DNA of 64,000 bases from positions 110,953-174,952 of the forward strand of contig DAKJ01000015.1 in assembly GCA_002496565.1 (NCBI GenBank), written 5' to 3'. The first letter of the stretch is position 1. Each line of letters opens with the position of its first letter. Of the stretch, positions 53,622-62,176 are shown piece after piece. The notes under the pieces were generated by a model. The model was given only the letters and a program-made list of their open reading frames with translations, ran no database searches and was not told where the DNA came from. Made by a program: the position numbers and the translations under genes. This DNA is from Methanosarcina sp. UBA289. GTDB taxonomy: Archaea; Halobacteriota; Methanosarcinia; Methanosarcinales; Methanosarcinaceae.

Positions 53622-53819
53622 CCTCCATCACCATACAGTATAACATTTTCTTAGATCTTAAACATTTCTTATATTTTTTATAATATGCCATATTTTAAAT
53701 TTAATACAGTTTATAGAGCATAGAGTTCTCTAAATATTCAGAAGATTTTTTATCAATCGCCGGATTGCCCAATCAGGAGATAAGTTTATAACCGTAAATA
53801 ACAAGTTAATATTGGAAAT

Positions 53820-54143
53820 ATGAATCACTTACAGAGAACAGCCACCTCTGAGATGATATCAATGGATCCAATGGAAAAAATCTTCGGTAAAACCGCACAA
53901 ATGACAGTACTTAAGAATCTGATCGAACACCAGAACGAATCAACTTACCTTTCGGGAATAGCTGAAGAAACTGGCCTGTCTCACTCTAGCGTATCAAGGG
54001 TTATTACTCCTTTGATTGCGTCGGGAATCGTCATAGAAAAACCCCTGGGAAAGCAAATCCGAACTTTCCAGTTGAACATGGATAATGAGGCAACAAGATT
54101 GATCATAGATTTCTACAATAAAATTAACCAGATGCTGGAATAA
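53820..54143 (+). CDS. Winged-helix transcriptional regulator (MarR/ArsR-like)
   Basis: A 107-residue protein with a winged HTH: MTVLKNLIEHQNESTYLSGIAEETGLSHSSVSRVITPLIASGIVIEKP contains the recognition helix SHSSVSRVITPL. This is the basic DNA-binding fold of many small archaeal regulators. Its C-terminal helix (ATRLIIDFYNKINQML) could dimerise. No ligand domain is evident. It is divergent from the response-regulator gene with about 200 bases of shared promoter region, and TTTATAACC at 53785 suggests a promoter near the start. The transcript may be leaderless. Confidence 0.8.
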   Translation: MNHLQRTATSEMISMDPMEKIFGKTAQMTVLKNLIEHQNESTYLSGIAEETGLSHSSVSRVITPLIASGIVIEKPLGKQIRTFQLNMDNEATRLIIDFYNKINQMLE

Positions 54144-54360
54144 GCCTGAAAAAATAGAAGCGCGAAAAATGGAAAATAGGGACAGAATAATTTTACTGTT
54201 CCTTCTCTTAAATTTATGAACAATTAAACTTTAAGGCGATCTCAGTCAACTGGTCCAGGTTCGGATAATTTTTCAGGAGCCTGCTTCAGTCAACTTCAGT
54301 CAGAAGATGATGATTCTAATATTCTCATCTAATTAATATTTCACATCTAACTAATATTTC

Positions 54361-55290
54361 TCATCTAACCTCTTTTTTGAGGCTCTCTATGTATAGACTT
54401 GCAGTAGTAGCTGCGAGTGCGCCATCTCTAACGGCTGCCACAAGCTGCCAGATAGGTGTATCACGACAGTCTCCAGCAGCATAAATTCCTTTCTTTGAGG
54501 TTTCAAGGAAGTTATCCGTTTTGATAAAACCTTCTTTATTCTTTTCCACATCAATGATCTCAGTATTCGGACGAATACCTACGTAAATAAAAACACCGTC
54601 TGTAGCCAGTTCATGCTGCTCTTCATTTTTTAGATCCTTATAAATTACTTTTTCGACTCTTCTAATTCTTCCGCTGCTTCCTAGGATTTCCAGGATAGAG
54701 GCATTGAAAATGAACTCAATATTCGGAATTGCAAAAGCCCTATCCTGGAGGATTTTTGCAGCTCTCAATCGGTCTCTTCTGTGAATAAGATAGACCTTCC
54801 GGGCAATCTTAGAAAGGAGAATAGCATCATTAATAGCTGTATTTCCTCCTCCGGCTACTATAACGGTTTTGTTTCTAAAAAAAGGCCCGTCACATGTGGC
54901 ACAATAGGAGACCCCTTTACTGAGGAACTCTTTTTCCCCTGGTATGTTCAAATGCTTCGGATTTGCGCCTGTAGCAATTATGACAGCTTTTGATTCAAGG
55001 TCTCCGTTATCCGTGGAAATTACCTTCTTTTCCCCCTCGTCGCGAATAGAGAGTACTTCGGTTATCTGTGTCTTTACCCCGGCTTCCTGAGCATGGAATC
55101 TATATTTTTCCATTAATTCAAGCCCTGAAATTGCTGGAAAGCCAGGATAATTTTCCACTACATCTGCAAGAGCAATCTGGCCGCTAATTTCACTTCTTTC
55201 AAGAACCAAAGTGTTAATTCCGAAACGTACGGCATAGATCCCGGCTGTGAGCCCTGCAGGCCCTCCTCCTATAATAATCAGGTCGTACAT
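54361..55290 (-). CDS. trxB: Thioredoxin reductase
   Basis: A 309-residue FAD flavoprotein. IIIGGGPAGLTAGIYA binds FAD (about 4-19), CATCDG (about 132-137) is the redox disulfide, VAGGGNTAINDAILLSK (about 150) the NADPH-type fold, and GIYAAGDCRDTPIWQLVAAVRDGALAA (about 270-296) the C-terminal FAD motif. In the nucleotide-binding loop, LIHRRDRLRA has the HRRD/R pattern common in NADPH enzymes. It follows the thioredoxin gene by 54 bases on the same strand and reduces it in the most direct reading. The ribosome site GGAGGTAAGT is strong. Confidence 0.96.
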   Translation of the reverse strand: MYDLIIIGGGPAGLTAGIYAVRFGINTLVLERSEISGQIALADVVENYPGFPAISGLELMEKYRFHAQEAGVKTQITEVLSIRDEGEKKVISTDNGDLESKAVIIATGANPKHLNIPGEKEFLSKGVSYCATCDGPFFRNKTVIVAGGGNTAINDAILLSKIARKVYLIHRRDRLRAAKILQDRAFAIPNIEFIFNASILEILGSSGRIRRVEKVIYKDLKNEEQHELATDGVFIYVGIRPNTEIIDVEKNKEGFIKTDNFLETSKKGIYAAGDCRDTPIWQLVAAVRDGALAATTASLYIESLKKEVR

Positions 55291-55344
55291 ACTTACCTCC
55301 TGAATTCAGAAAAACAGTTAAAAACTAGATATTTTGGAATTAAC

Positions 55345-55587
55345 TCAGCTAATAAGGGATATAGCATCGGCTTTTTTCGGAAGGCCTGTGAAAGCTACCT
55401 CCCCATCAATAATAGTTGTAGGAACTCCAACTATACCGTACTTATCTATCAGTGCCTGGCCCTCTGGAGTTTCCGCATCTACTTCTTCATATTCGAAGTC
55501 ATACTCAGATTTCAAATCTTTCCAAAGTCGACGGGTTGCCGGACAGGCAGTACACCAGCTTGCGTGAATAAGCGTAACTTTAACCAT
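55345..55587 (-). CDS. Small thioredoxin (MTH807-like)
   Basis: An 80-residue thioredoxin-fold protein of the short archaeal type. LIHASWCTACPATRRLW has a CTAC active site (about 12-15) in place of CGPC, GVPTTIIDG (about 54) is the cis-Pro loop. Its size and active site are like the small glutaredoxin-sized thioredoxins of methanogens. It is the first gene of a pair with thioredoxin reductase. Start ATG 55587 follows GTGGGG. Confidence 0.93.
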   Translation of the reverse strand: MVKVTLIHASWCTACPATRRLWKDLKSEYDFEYEEVDAETPEGQALIDKYGIVGVPTTIIDGEVAFTGLPKKADAISLIS

Positions 55588-55749
55588 GATAAAACCCCAC
55601 TAAAAAATACAGTTGTAAGCTCATTCTATTATTAATTCCATAATATAAATAAGTTAAGCGTACCCGTAAATTCGGAAAATAAAGAGTTTTTATTGCTTGT
55701 ATCTATCCAAGCAAAAAGCTTTAAACCCGCAGAGATCTTAAAGCGGGCT

Positions 55750-56550
55750 ATGCTTACATTTATAGGTCTGGGTCTTTTTGATGAATATGACATTTCTTTA
55801 AAGGGACTTGAGGCTGTCAGGGAAGCTGACATGGTTTATGCTGAGTTCTATACATCCTGTCTCATGGGTACGAACCTTGAAAAAATGGAGAAGCTCTACG
55901 GAAAAAAAATTATTTTGCTTTCAAGAAAAGATGTGGAGCAGCATCCTGACTGGCTCAACGAGGCAAAAGACAGGAACCTTTGCTTCCTAACTGGTGGAGA
56001 TACAATGGTCTCCACGACCCATGTAGATCTGCGCTTGAGGGCTCAAAAACTGGGAATTGAAACACGTCTGGTTCATGGAGCTTCTATTGCCTCAGCTGTT
56101 TCAGGACTCACAGGACTGCAGAACTACCGCTTTGGGAAATCCGCAAGTATTCCTCACCCCTATGAAAGCAGGAGAGGCACAAAAGTAATCTCAGAAACTC
56201 CTTATGACATTATAAAGCAAAACCTGGAACTGGGCCTGCATACTCTGGTGTTCTTGGATATAGATAAGGAAAAAGGCTACATGACTGTAAATACTGCACT
56301 TGAGCTTCTCCTCGAAGTCGAAGAAAAGAGGAAAGAAGGGGTTATGCATGGAGCTGCTGCAGTGGGAATAGCAAGGGCAGGCTCGGAAAACCCAGTTGTA
56401 AAAGCAGATTATGCAGAAAACCTGAAGGACTTCGATTTTGGAAAGCCTCTCCACATCCTTGTAATTCCCGGAAAACTGCATTTTCTTGAGGCTGAAGCGC
56501 TTGTGAAACTTGCTGGAGGCCCAATAGGGTTTATGAAAGAAGTGGATTAA
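55750..56550 (+). CDS. dphB: Diphthine synthase
   Basis: A 266-residue SAM-dependent methyltransferase that trimethylates the modified histidine of elongation factor 2 in diphthamide synthesis. The N-terminus MLTFIGLGLFDEYDISLKGLE is diagnostic for Dph5/DphB, followed by LTGGDTMVSTTHVDLRLRA (about 81) and GLTGLQNYRFGKSASIP (about 124), with GAAAVGIARAGSENPVVKAD near residue 205. A longer in-frame ATG 19 codons upstream is not supported by homology. DUF357 gene follows after 39 bases, probably in one operon. The partner enzyme Dph6 is encoded 2.3 kb downstream. Confidence 0.96.
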   Translation: MLTFIGLGLFDEYDISLKGLEAVREADMVYAEFYTSCLMGTNLEKMEKLYGKKIILLSRKDVEQHPDWLNEAKDRNLCFLTGGDTMVSTTHVDLRLRAQKLGIETRLVHGASIASAVSGLTGLQNYRFGKSASIPHPYESRRGTKVISETPYDIIKQNLELGLHTLVFLDIDKEKGYMTVNTALELLLEVEEKRKEGVMHGAAAVGIARAGSENPVVKADYAENLKDFDFGKPLHILVIPGKLHFLEAEALVKLAGGPIGFMKEVD

Positions 56551-56589
56551 AGAGAGAATAATATTTCTAAATCCCTTTTGGTGATCACG

Positions 56590-56871
56590 ATGCCTGCCGA
56601 TCTTAATGAAAAAGTCAAAAGATACGAGGATATGTTAAAGAGAGCACTCCAGAAAGCCAAATATTCCCCAATTGAGGGATCCCATATGTATACCGTTGCA
56701 AAGGATTATTATACAATGGCAGAAGCCTATTATAAAGATGGGGTGTATTTTCTGGAGAATAAAGACCCTGTAAATGCCCTTGCCTCCTTCAGTTATGGCC
56801 ATGCCTGGCTCGATGCGGGAGCGAAGCTCGGTGTTTTTGCAGTAGATGACGAAACTCTTTTTACTATATAA
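56590..56871 (+). CDS. DUF357 family protein
   Basis: A 93-residue all-helical protein: VKRYEDMLKRALQKAKYSP (about 9-27), YTVAKDYYTMAEAYYKDGVYFLENKDPVNALASFSYGHAWLDAGAKLG (about 37-84). The helical hairpin with HAWLDAG is the DUF357 signature, found in archaea next to translation genes; function is not established. The ATG is 4 bases after GGTGAT; an earlier in-frame GTG overlaps that site. Linked with dphB. Confidence 0.88.
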   Translation: MPADLNEKVKRYEDMLKRALQKAKYSPIEGSHMYTVAKDYYTMAEAYYKDGVYFLENKDPVNALASFSYGHAWLDAGAKLGVFAVDDETLFTI

Positions 56872-57142
56872 AACAAGAATAAAAGAGAACAAATAAGAGA
56901 AAATCAAAAATGCCTGAACCCTGATACTAGGGTGAAAGCATAAATACCTCAATTGGAAGGATTAAATTTCAGAACTATAAATTAAAATCTTAACTGAAAA
57001 TATAAAAGTGAATGTAGTACTATTCTATTGAAGCAGAAACAATTTATATACTTTATTCTATTCTTTAGATTCTGTAAAAACTTTCCCTATCGGGAAATCT
57101 CCTTGAAAAAGGAGTAGAACTAAATAATTATGGTGGACGATA

Positions 57143-57532
57143 ATGAAAAACTTCCATGTAGTACTTGAAGCAGCTTGGTTGGTTAGAGATGTAAAGACGG
57201 CTGATGATGCTATAGGCGTCGCGATTTCAGAAGCTGGAAAACGCCTGAACCCTAAATTGGATTTTGTAGAGGTTGACGTGGGAACTACGTCTTGCCCGAT
57301 ATGTGGTGAACCTTTTAGCAGTGTTTTCATAGCAGCAAACACCGCTCTTGTAGGTCTTGTTTTTGAGATGAAGGTTTTTGATGCCGAGTCTGCCGAACAT
57401 GCGGAAAGGATCGCAAAATCCGTTATAGGAAAATCCCTCAGGGACATTCCGTTGACAGTCGTTGAAGTGACCGAATTCGAAAGGTCAGCCGAGAAGAGCG
57501 AACAGCAGCAGAAAAGCAAAACAGGCAAATAA
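57143..57532 (+). CDS. UPF0212/DUF555 protein
   Basis: A 129-residue archaeal conserved protein. VVLEAAWLVRDVKTADDAIGVAISEAGKRLNP (about 5-36) followed by VDVGTTSCPICGEPF (about 45-59, CxxC, likely zinc) and AKSVIGKSLRDIPLTVVEV (about 92) are typical of UPF0212. The role is unknown; co-occurrence with translation genes in archaea suggests an RNA or translation connection. A ribosome site GGTGG lies just before the ATG. C-terminal residues are Lys/Gln-rich. Confidence 0.9.
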   Translation: MKNFHVVLEAAWLVRDVKTADDAIGVAISEAGKRLNPKLDFVEVDVGTTSCPICGEPFSSVFIAANTALVGLVFEMKVFDAESAEHAERIAKSVIGKSLRDIPLTVVEVTEFERSAEKSEQQQKSKTGK

Positions 57533-57785
57533 CAGGTTTTTCTCAAAGCCTGTTAGGAACTGAATAAGGCATAATGCTGCGGCTAGTTATGCCTCTGGTT
57601 TTCTTCAGACATGACCTGAAAAGGTACATGGCTGAAAAGAGGCCCTCGGTGAGAAAAGATCAATTTTGGTTAATATAAGTCAGCAAAAAAGCAAGTTTTA
57701 TCTCTCCTCCAGGCTTTGTTTTTAAAGTTGGATCCGGCGTAAAGATCCGGGCTTTTTTACAATCCACGAAAAAAGAGGATACTAC

Positions 57786-58685
57786 ATGGACAGAATAATT
57801 TCTATAGTAGGACATACTGCCCTTGATTACATTGTAGATGTTGAAAAAATCGCAGGAAAAAATGAATCGTCCCCTGTCATTGATTATGAAGAATATCCTG
57901 GCGGAGGGGCCGCCAATATTGCGGTTGCCATTGCAAAGCTTGGGGGGAAAAGCCAGCTGATTTCCCCTGTAGGCACGGATTTTGTAAGTTCAGGATATGA
58001 AAAACTGCTTACAGAAATGAATGTTGACCTCTCCCGCCTTTATAGAATTGAGGACCGGAAAATTTCCAAAGCATTTATTTTTACTGACAGAGACGATAAC
58101 CAGGCAACCTATTTTTACTGGGGAGCCTCTTCAAAATTCAAAGAATTGGAGCCCGAACCTGCAGATTTTGTCCATCTTGCAACCGCTGATTCGGTGTATA
58201 ACGCGAAGATAGCGCAAATTGCCAATTTCGTATCCTTTGACCCCGGTCAGGATCTTGTTACGTATTCAAAAGAAAACCTTGAACTCATACTCGCTCATAC
58301 TGATATCCTTTTTGCGAACCGACATGAGATAAGGCGAGTTTCAGAGATGACCGGAAAGAGTTTCTCCGAGCTTAAGGCGATGATTAACACTATCGTGGTT
58401 ACATACGATTCAGAAGGCAGCAGGATCTATACAGGTAATGAAGAATTCTTAATTCCTGTAATTCCTGTCAAAGCTGCAGATCCCACAGGAGCAGGAGATG
58501 CTTACAGGGCAGGTTTCCTCCTGGCTCTTACCAGAGGATACTCACTTTCCACATGCGGGAAAATAGGGTCTACAGTAGCTTCTTTTGCTGTACAGACACG
58601 GGGCTGCCAGACAGACCTTCCCACCTGGGAGGAAATGAAAGCCCGTTATGAAGCCAATTTTGGAAGGCTTGAGGAAGAGTGCTGA
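57786..58685 (+). CDS. PfkB/ribokinase-family sugar or nucleoside kinase
   Basis: A 299-residue kinase. The N-terminal motif EYPGGGAANIAVAIAKLGG (about 37-55) is the first PfkB signature, and AADPTGAGDAYRAGFLLAL (about 233-251) the second, with the catalytic Asp in GAGD. The middle part FDPGQDLVTYSKENLE, NRHEIRR is typical. Archaeal relatives act on nucleosides, ribose or ADP-dependent sugars; the substrate here is not resolved. A strong ribosome site AAAGAGG precedes the ATG. It is separate from flanking genes by more than 100 bases. Confidence 0.92.
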   Translation: MDRIISIVGHTALDYIVDVEKIAGKNESSPVIDYEEYPGGGAANIAVAIAKLGGKSQLISPVGTDFVSSGYEKLLTEMNVDLSRLYRIEDRKISKAFIFTDRDDNQATYFYWGASSKFKELEPEPADFVHLATADSVYNAKIAQIANFVSFDPGQDLVTYSKENLELILAHTDILFANRHEIRRVSEMTGKSFSELKAMINTIVVTYDSEGSRIYTGNEEFLIPVIPVKAADPTGAGDAYRAGFLLALTRGYSLSTCGKIGSTVASFAVQTRGCQTDLPTWEEMKARYEANFGRLEEEC

Positions 58686-58804
58686 AATAGCTAATTACTA
58701 AGAAATCATGATCAAAAGTCAAAAAGTATATAAAATATTATAATGATCCACGCATTATAACCCGCTACGTACGAAAAAGATAGTAAAACAAAAAAGGGAT
58801 GCAG

Positions 58805-59476
58805 ATGAAACTCGCAGCACTGGTTTCCGGTGGCAAGGACTCGATTTTTGCCATATATAAAGCCCTCCAGGAAGGACATGAGGTTACCCACCTGATTAAT
58901 ATTATTCCTGCAAGGGACGATTCCTACATGTACCATTCCGTCAACCTCCACATGGTAGAATTAATCTCTGCCGCCTGTGAAATTCCATTGGTTCAGCAAG
59001 AGTCCAGCGGAATAAAAGAACTTGAACTGGATGACCTGACCCTTGCCCTCAAGAAAGTAGATGTAGACGGAGTAGCTGTAGGTGCAATTGAATCTCAGTA
59101 CCAGGCAGGTAGAGTGAAGAAAATCTGCGATTCCCTGGGGCTTAAGGTCTATACCCCACTCTGGCACAGGGACCCTGAAGAATTGCTCAATGAGATGTCA
59201 AAAGTGCTCGATATCCGGATTGTCAGAGTCGCAGCCGACGGTCTTGACAAGTCCTGGTTGGGCCGCCCTATAAATGTAAATTCTATTGAACATCTTAAAG
59301 CCCTGAACAAGCGGTACATGGTCCACATGGCCGGAGAAGGCGGAGAATATGAAACTGTTGTGCTTGACGCTCCATTCTTTAAAAAACGAATTGAGATTGT
59401 GAAAAGTGAAACCGAGTGGCAGGGTGACACTGGTTCCTTAAAGATCCTGGAAGCAAAACTTGTCGACAAAAATTGA
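58805..59476 (+). CDS. dph6: Diphthine-ammonia ligase
   Basis: A 223-residue ATP-pyrophosphatase-type amidotransferase that makes the final amide of diphthamide on elongation factor 2. The P-loop SGGKDSIFAIYKAL (about 8-21) and the Dph6 family stretch YMYHSVNLHMVEL (about 43) and HMAGEGGEYETVVLDAPFF (about 177-195) are diagnostic. Start ATG 58805 is placed after GGG with normal spacing; ATG 58799 is in frame but too close. The presence of dphB in the same region supports the assignment. Confidence 0.95.
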   Translation: MKLAALVSGGKDSIFAIYKALQEGHEVTHLINIIPARDDSYMYHSVNLHMVELISAACEIPLVQQESSGIKELELDDLTLALKKVDVDGVAVGAIESQYQAGRVKKICDSLGLKVYTPLWHRDPEELLNEMSKVLDIRIVRVAADGLDKSWLGRPINVNSIEHLKALNKRYMVHMAGEGGEYETVVLDAPFFKKRIEIVKSETEWQGDTGSLKILEAKLVDKN

Positions 59477-59774
59477 TTCTCAAAAAATTTCCTGAGAAGT
59501 AGGTGAATTCCAGAGATTGGATTTCATTTATTTCATAATTTGAAGCTATATAATTCTTCAAATCAAATCTTTTTACTTTTTATTCTTTATTTTTTACTTT
59601 TGTCATTTATGCGTTTTCTCAAGTCTATTTTTTGCATTTTTTTAGCTTGAATCTGGATTTACCAATGTGAACCTGACTTAAAAGATCTTTTGTCAAAAAT
59701 ATAAGTGCTGCGAAAAATCCACATAAAATAGCAGTATATCTTCATTTTTATATATTATGCCGTATATTTATAAG
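59477..59774. other. Intergenic promoter region of candidate sRNA
   Basis: AT-rich, without a gene. A TTTTTATATATTA box at 59746-59758 lies about 25 bases upstream of the base of the long stem at 59775, as expected for an archaeal promoter with its BRE (CGAAAAATCC, 59711-59720, is A-rich but more distant). Confidence 0.45.
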
Positions 59775-59900
59775 TAGAGCATCTGAGAAAAATCTTATTC
59801 TGTTGTAAACCTCAGCCAATACTTTTTCCCCCAACTCCCCCCAACTCCCTTAACCTCCAAATACTCAGATGCTCTATCCCCAACGTTATTGTTTTTATTA
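59775..59900 (+). ncRNA. Candidate small RNA with closing stem and C-rich loop
   Basis: A 13-bp perfect stem, TAGAGCATCTGAG (59775-59787) with CTCAGATGCTCTA (59864-59876), closes a 76-nt loop that holds TTTTTCCCCCAACTCCCCCC and CTCCCTTAACCTCC. These C-rich stretches are complementary to Shine-Dalgarno sequences (GGAGG/GGGGA), a typical trait of regulatory RNAs that block translation. A TATA-like box (59746-59758) is correctly placed for a start at the stem base, and T-rich DNA (59892-59900) follows the stem. No open frame explains it. Inferred from structure only. Confidence 0.55.
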
Positions 59901-60354
59901 TCCAAGTGCTTTCAAGTACTTTCATTTGTTTGTCCTGTTATTCAAAGAATTTCGCTTCTATTTTTCCTATATACTGTGTTTAACAATACTTTTTGCAACT
60001 CAGCCTGATTCTGTTTGTTTCTTAACAGATCTTTCCAGCTGAAATAAAATGAATAACTAGAATAACTCTAGATCAAGTGGGTTAAACAGAGCTGAGCAAG
60101 GGTAAAAAAGGATTTTAATAATGTTGAGCAAAGATGAACAGGGTTAACTGGTTAAAGCTGGTTAAAATTGGTTAAAGCTGGTTAAAAAAGGTTAAAATGG
60201 GTTGAGCAAAACTGAACAGAGGTAAATATAGCCTTAATAATTGAAATAGTTTAAAAAAAGATTTTCGGAGTGAGCCGACTGAATTTCGTAAATCTATTAT
60301 CACTATTTCAAGCCTGAAATGAAGGCCTTTAACTTTTAATAGGCTTCTCAAGGC
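59901..60354. other. Convergent spacer between the sRNA candidate and purE
   Basis: No gene is present. The stretch is dominated by the GTTAAA array and by GAGCAAAG/GAACAGGG-like repeats. A purE terminator should lie near 60300-60354 but no strong hairpin was found. Confidence 0.4.
60151..60200. repeat. Tandem array with a 10-bp period (GTTAAA core)
   Basis: Five successive 10-bp units each begin GTTAAA (60151, 60161, 60171, 60181, 60191), with GTTAACTG just before and GTTGAG just after. Larger echoes (GAGCAA..GAACAGGGTTAA) surround it between about 60070 and 60225. Spacing near one helical turn would place sites on one face of DNA. It lies in the convergent gap between dph6 and purE. Confidence 0.65.
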
Positions 60355-60750
60355 TTAGTTGGTGTCAATTAAATCCAGTATTCTCAAAGCAAGATATGCA
60401 CCGTTTGCTCCATTATCGATTCCAACACTTCCAACAGGCACTCCTGGAGGCATCTGGGCAATGGAGAGCAGAGCATCGAGTCCACCAAGCTTCGCGCTAA
60501 CAGGAACTCCTACAACAGGTCTTTTTGTCCTTGAGGCTACAACCCCAGGAAGGGCTGCGGATAAACCTGCAATTGTAATAAAGACCTTTGCATCAGTGCT
60601 TGAGATGTAGCTTTCAAGTTCGTCAGGGTTCCTGTGAGCAGAGATAACCATCACTTCATAAGTGTATTTGCTCTTTTCAAGTACGGATATCGCACGGTTG
60701 GCGATAGGCCTATCGGATTCGGAACCCATAATTACTGAGATATCAACCAT
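60355..60750 (-). CDS. purE: N5-carboxyaminoimidazole ribonucleotide mutase (PurE)
   Basis: A 131-residue purine biosynthesis enzyme that converts N5-CAIR (or AIR plus CO2) to CAIR. SVIMGSESDRPIA (about 5-17), VISAHRNPDELESY (about 36-49) and AGLSAALPGVVASRTKRPVVGVPV (about 61-84) are the conserved nucleotide-binding and active-site segments; the His in SAHRNP is catalytic. It is short compared with 160-residue bacterial PurE but complete in motifs. It is the last gene of an aroK-aroQ-purE cluster, 21 bases after chorismate mutase. Confidence 0.95.
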   Translation of the reverse strand: MVDISVIMGSESDRPIANRAISVLEKSKYTYEVMVISAHRNPDELESYISSTDAKVFITIAGLSAALPGVVASRTKRPVVGVPVSAKLGGLDALLSIAQMPPGVPVGSVGIDNGANGAYLALRILDLIDTN

Positions 60751-60771
60751 TTTTTAACTTCTCCTGAGCAG

Positions 60772-61059
60772 TCAGGGCAGGTTTCCCTTGCCACTCAACT
60801 CGTTTTGACGTTCAATACTCATCCTGATAAGAATCTCAAAAATAGCTTTTATAGATCCTAAATCAAGATTGAGCTCGGTTGCGGCATTTAAAGCTCTGTT
60901 AACTACAACCTCATTTTGTTTCTGGTCATTTATCAAAGTTCCATTTATTCTTTTTGATTCAAGTACTCTTTCAGCCAGATTTACTCTTCTATCAATGAGG
61001 GCAAGAATTTCCCTATCAATTTCTTCGATTTCTTTGCGGACAGACTCAAGCTCGCTCAA
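60772..61059 (-). CDS. aroQ: Chorismate mutase, AroQ type
   Basis: A 95-residue all-helical enzyme converting chorismate to prephenate for Phe and Tyr. LESVRKEIEEIDREILALIDRRVNLAERVLESKRINGTLI shows the AroQ helix with the catalytic Arg (RKEIEEIDREIL) and Lys (ESKRINGT), and the second helix ends FEILIRMSIERQ, holding the Glu/Gln residues of the active site. It starts at TTG following GAGGAG with proper spacing; no ATG fits. It lies 14 bases after the shikimate kinase gene, so both steps of aromatic amino acid synthesis are coupled. Confidence 0.93.
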   Translation of the reverse strand: MSELESVRKEIEEIDREILALIDRRVNLAERVLESKRINGTLINDQKQNEVVVNRALNAATELNLDLGSIKAIFEILIRMSIERQNELSGKGNLP

Positions 61060-61073
61060 TTGAACTCCTCGCT

Positions 61074-61937
61074 TTATAAAGATATTGCATCTCTGTTATT
61101 TATAGAGGTTTCTATAACCCTGCCTTCGATCCCACAGCTTTCCCAGGCCGATCTAAGCTCTTCAATCTGGTTTTCTTTGACAAGAGCAACATATGCTGGT
61201 CCCGACCCGGATAGGCTTACTCCTTTTACTCCACATTCCAGGGCTCGAAGAATGCATTCAGTATCAAAGCCAAGAGCGGCACAGTAGAGGAAACCATTTA
61301 AAGTCATCGCTTTTTCATATTCTCCTGCAAGTGCAAGTTCATATGCCATATCCACATAAGGAGCAATGAGCTTTGAACGTTTTACATTTGTCTGTGAGCT
61401 GAATACTCTCCTATTCGGCGCAAAAATTAGTACTTTTGAATTGTATTCTTCTCTTTTGAGCAATTTCAATTCCCGGTTATCAGTAATCACGACTCCGCCG
61501 AAAAAAGATGCACAAGCGTCATCAAAAGACCCTGTTATCGTTACTTTTGCTTCCTTTGCAGCTCTTACCCCAAGTTTTACAGCATCAAGAGGAGGCATAG
61601 ATTCTTCAATAGCGTTTAAGGTTGCGAGTACAGTTGCATTGGCAGCTGCACTGCTACTCTTGAGTCCACCTGCAAGTGGGATATTGCTGCTTGTTTTTAC
61701 TGTGCCTCCAAGTTCAATCCCGAAGTGTTCAAGCACAAGTTCAACACACCTTTCAATAAGAAAAGTATCTCCTTCAGGCATTCCCTCAATAGATCCGTGG
61801 ATTTTTCTTTCGCGATCCGAGAGTTTTACCTCTGAATATGTTTTTAATCCAGTCCCAAATGCTGCACCTTTCCAGGTCGCAAATGCTGCGATAATGGTTC
61901 CTGCCCCAGACGCGCAGGCGTGCCCTTCGAGTATCAT
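61074..61937 (-). CDS. aroK: Archaeal shikimate kinase (GHMP family)
   Basis: A 287-residue GHMP-type kinase phosphorylating shikimate, the archaeal replacement of the bacterial P-loop enzyme. The ATP-binding motif is IPLAGGLKSSSAAANATVLA (about 87-106), the first segment GHACASGAGTIIAAFATWKGAAFG (about 5-28), and the third GVSLSGSGPAYVALV (about 244-258). The Lys-Thr-Ser stretch VKTSSNIPL is typical of this subgroup. ATG 61937 is preferred to TTG 61940 one codon earlier. First gene of the aroK-aroQ-purE cluster. Confidence 0.95.
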   Translation of the reverse strand: MILEGHACASGAGTIIAAFATWKGAAFGTGLKTYSEVKLSDRERKIHGSIEGMPEGDTFLIERCVELVLEHFGIELGGTVKTSSNIPLAGGLKSSSAAANATVLATLNAIEESMPPLDAVKLGVRAAKEAKVTITGSFDDACASFFGGVVITDNRELKLLKREEYNSKVLIFAPNRRVFSSQTNVKRSKLIAPYVDMAYELALAGEYEKAMTLNGFLYCAALGFDTECILRALECGVKGVSLSGSGPAYVALVKENQIEELRSAWESCGIEGRVIETSINNRDAISL

Positions 61938-62162
61938 CAAGCTCAGAATGCGTTATTCTTTAATATTTTTTACTGCGTTTCTTCATATGAATAAAGTATC
62001 CTGAAACGCAGAGTTCTGTGGCAGATTCATAAAAAAGCAAGAATCCACAAATATAAATAGTAAAGTTGAATCAAGTATATAGAAAATGTACTTCTAAGTA
62101 TAATTAAAAGTATTATCAAATTAGGAATAAATATTTCTAATTTTCAAATTTAGCAACCAAAA

Positions 62163-62176
62163 ACGGGGAATCAATT
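62163..62176 (+). promoter_or_regulatory. Ribosome site deciding a non-canonical ATT start
   Basis: GGGGAA at 62165-62170 is 3 to 4 bases before ATT at 62174-62176. No ATG, GTG or TTG lies in frame upstream before the stop near 62133, so ribosome loading here implies initiation on ATT (or the next codon, ATC). Confidence 0.55.
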
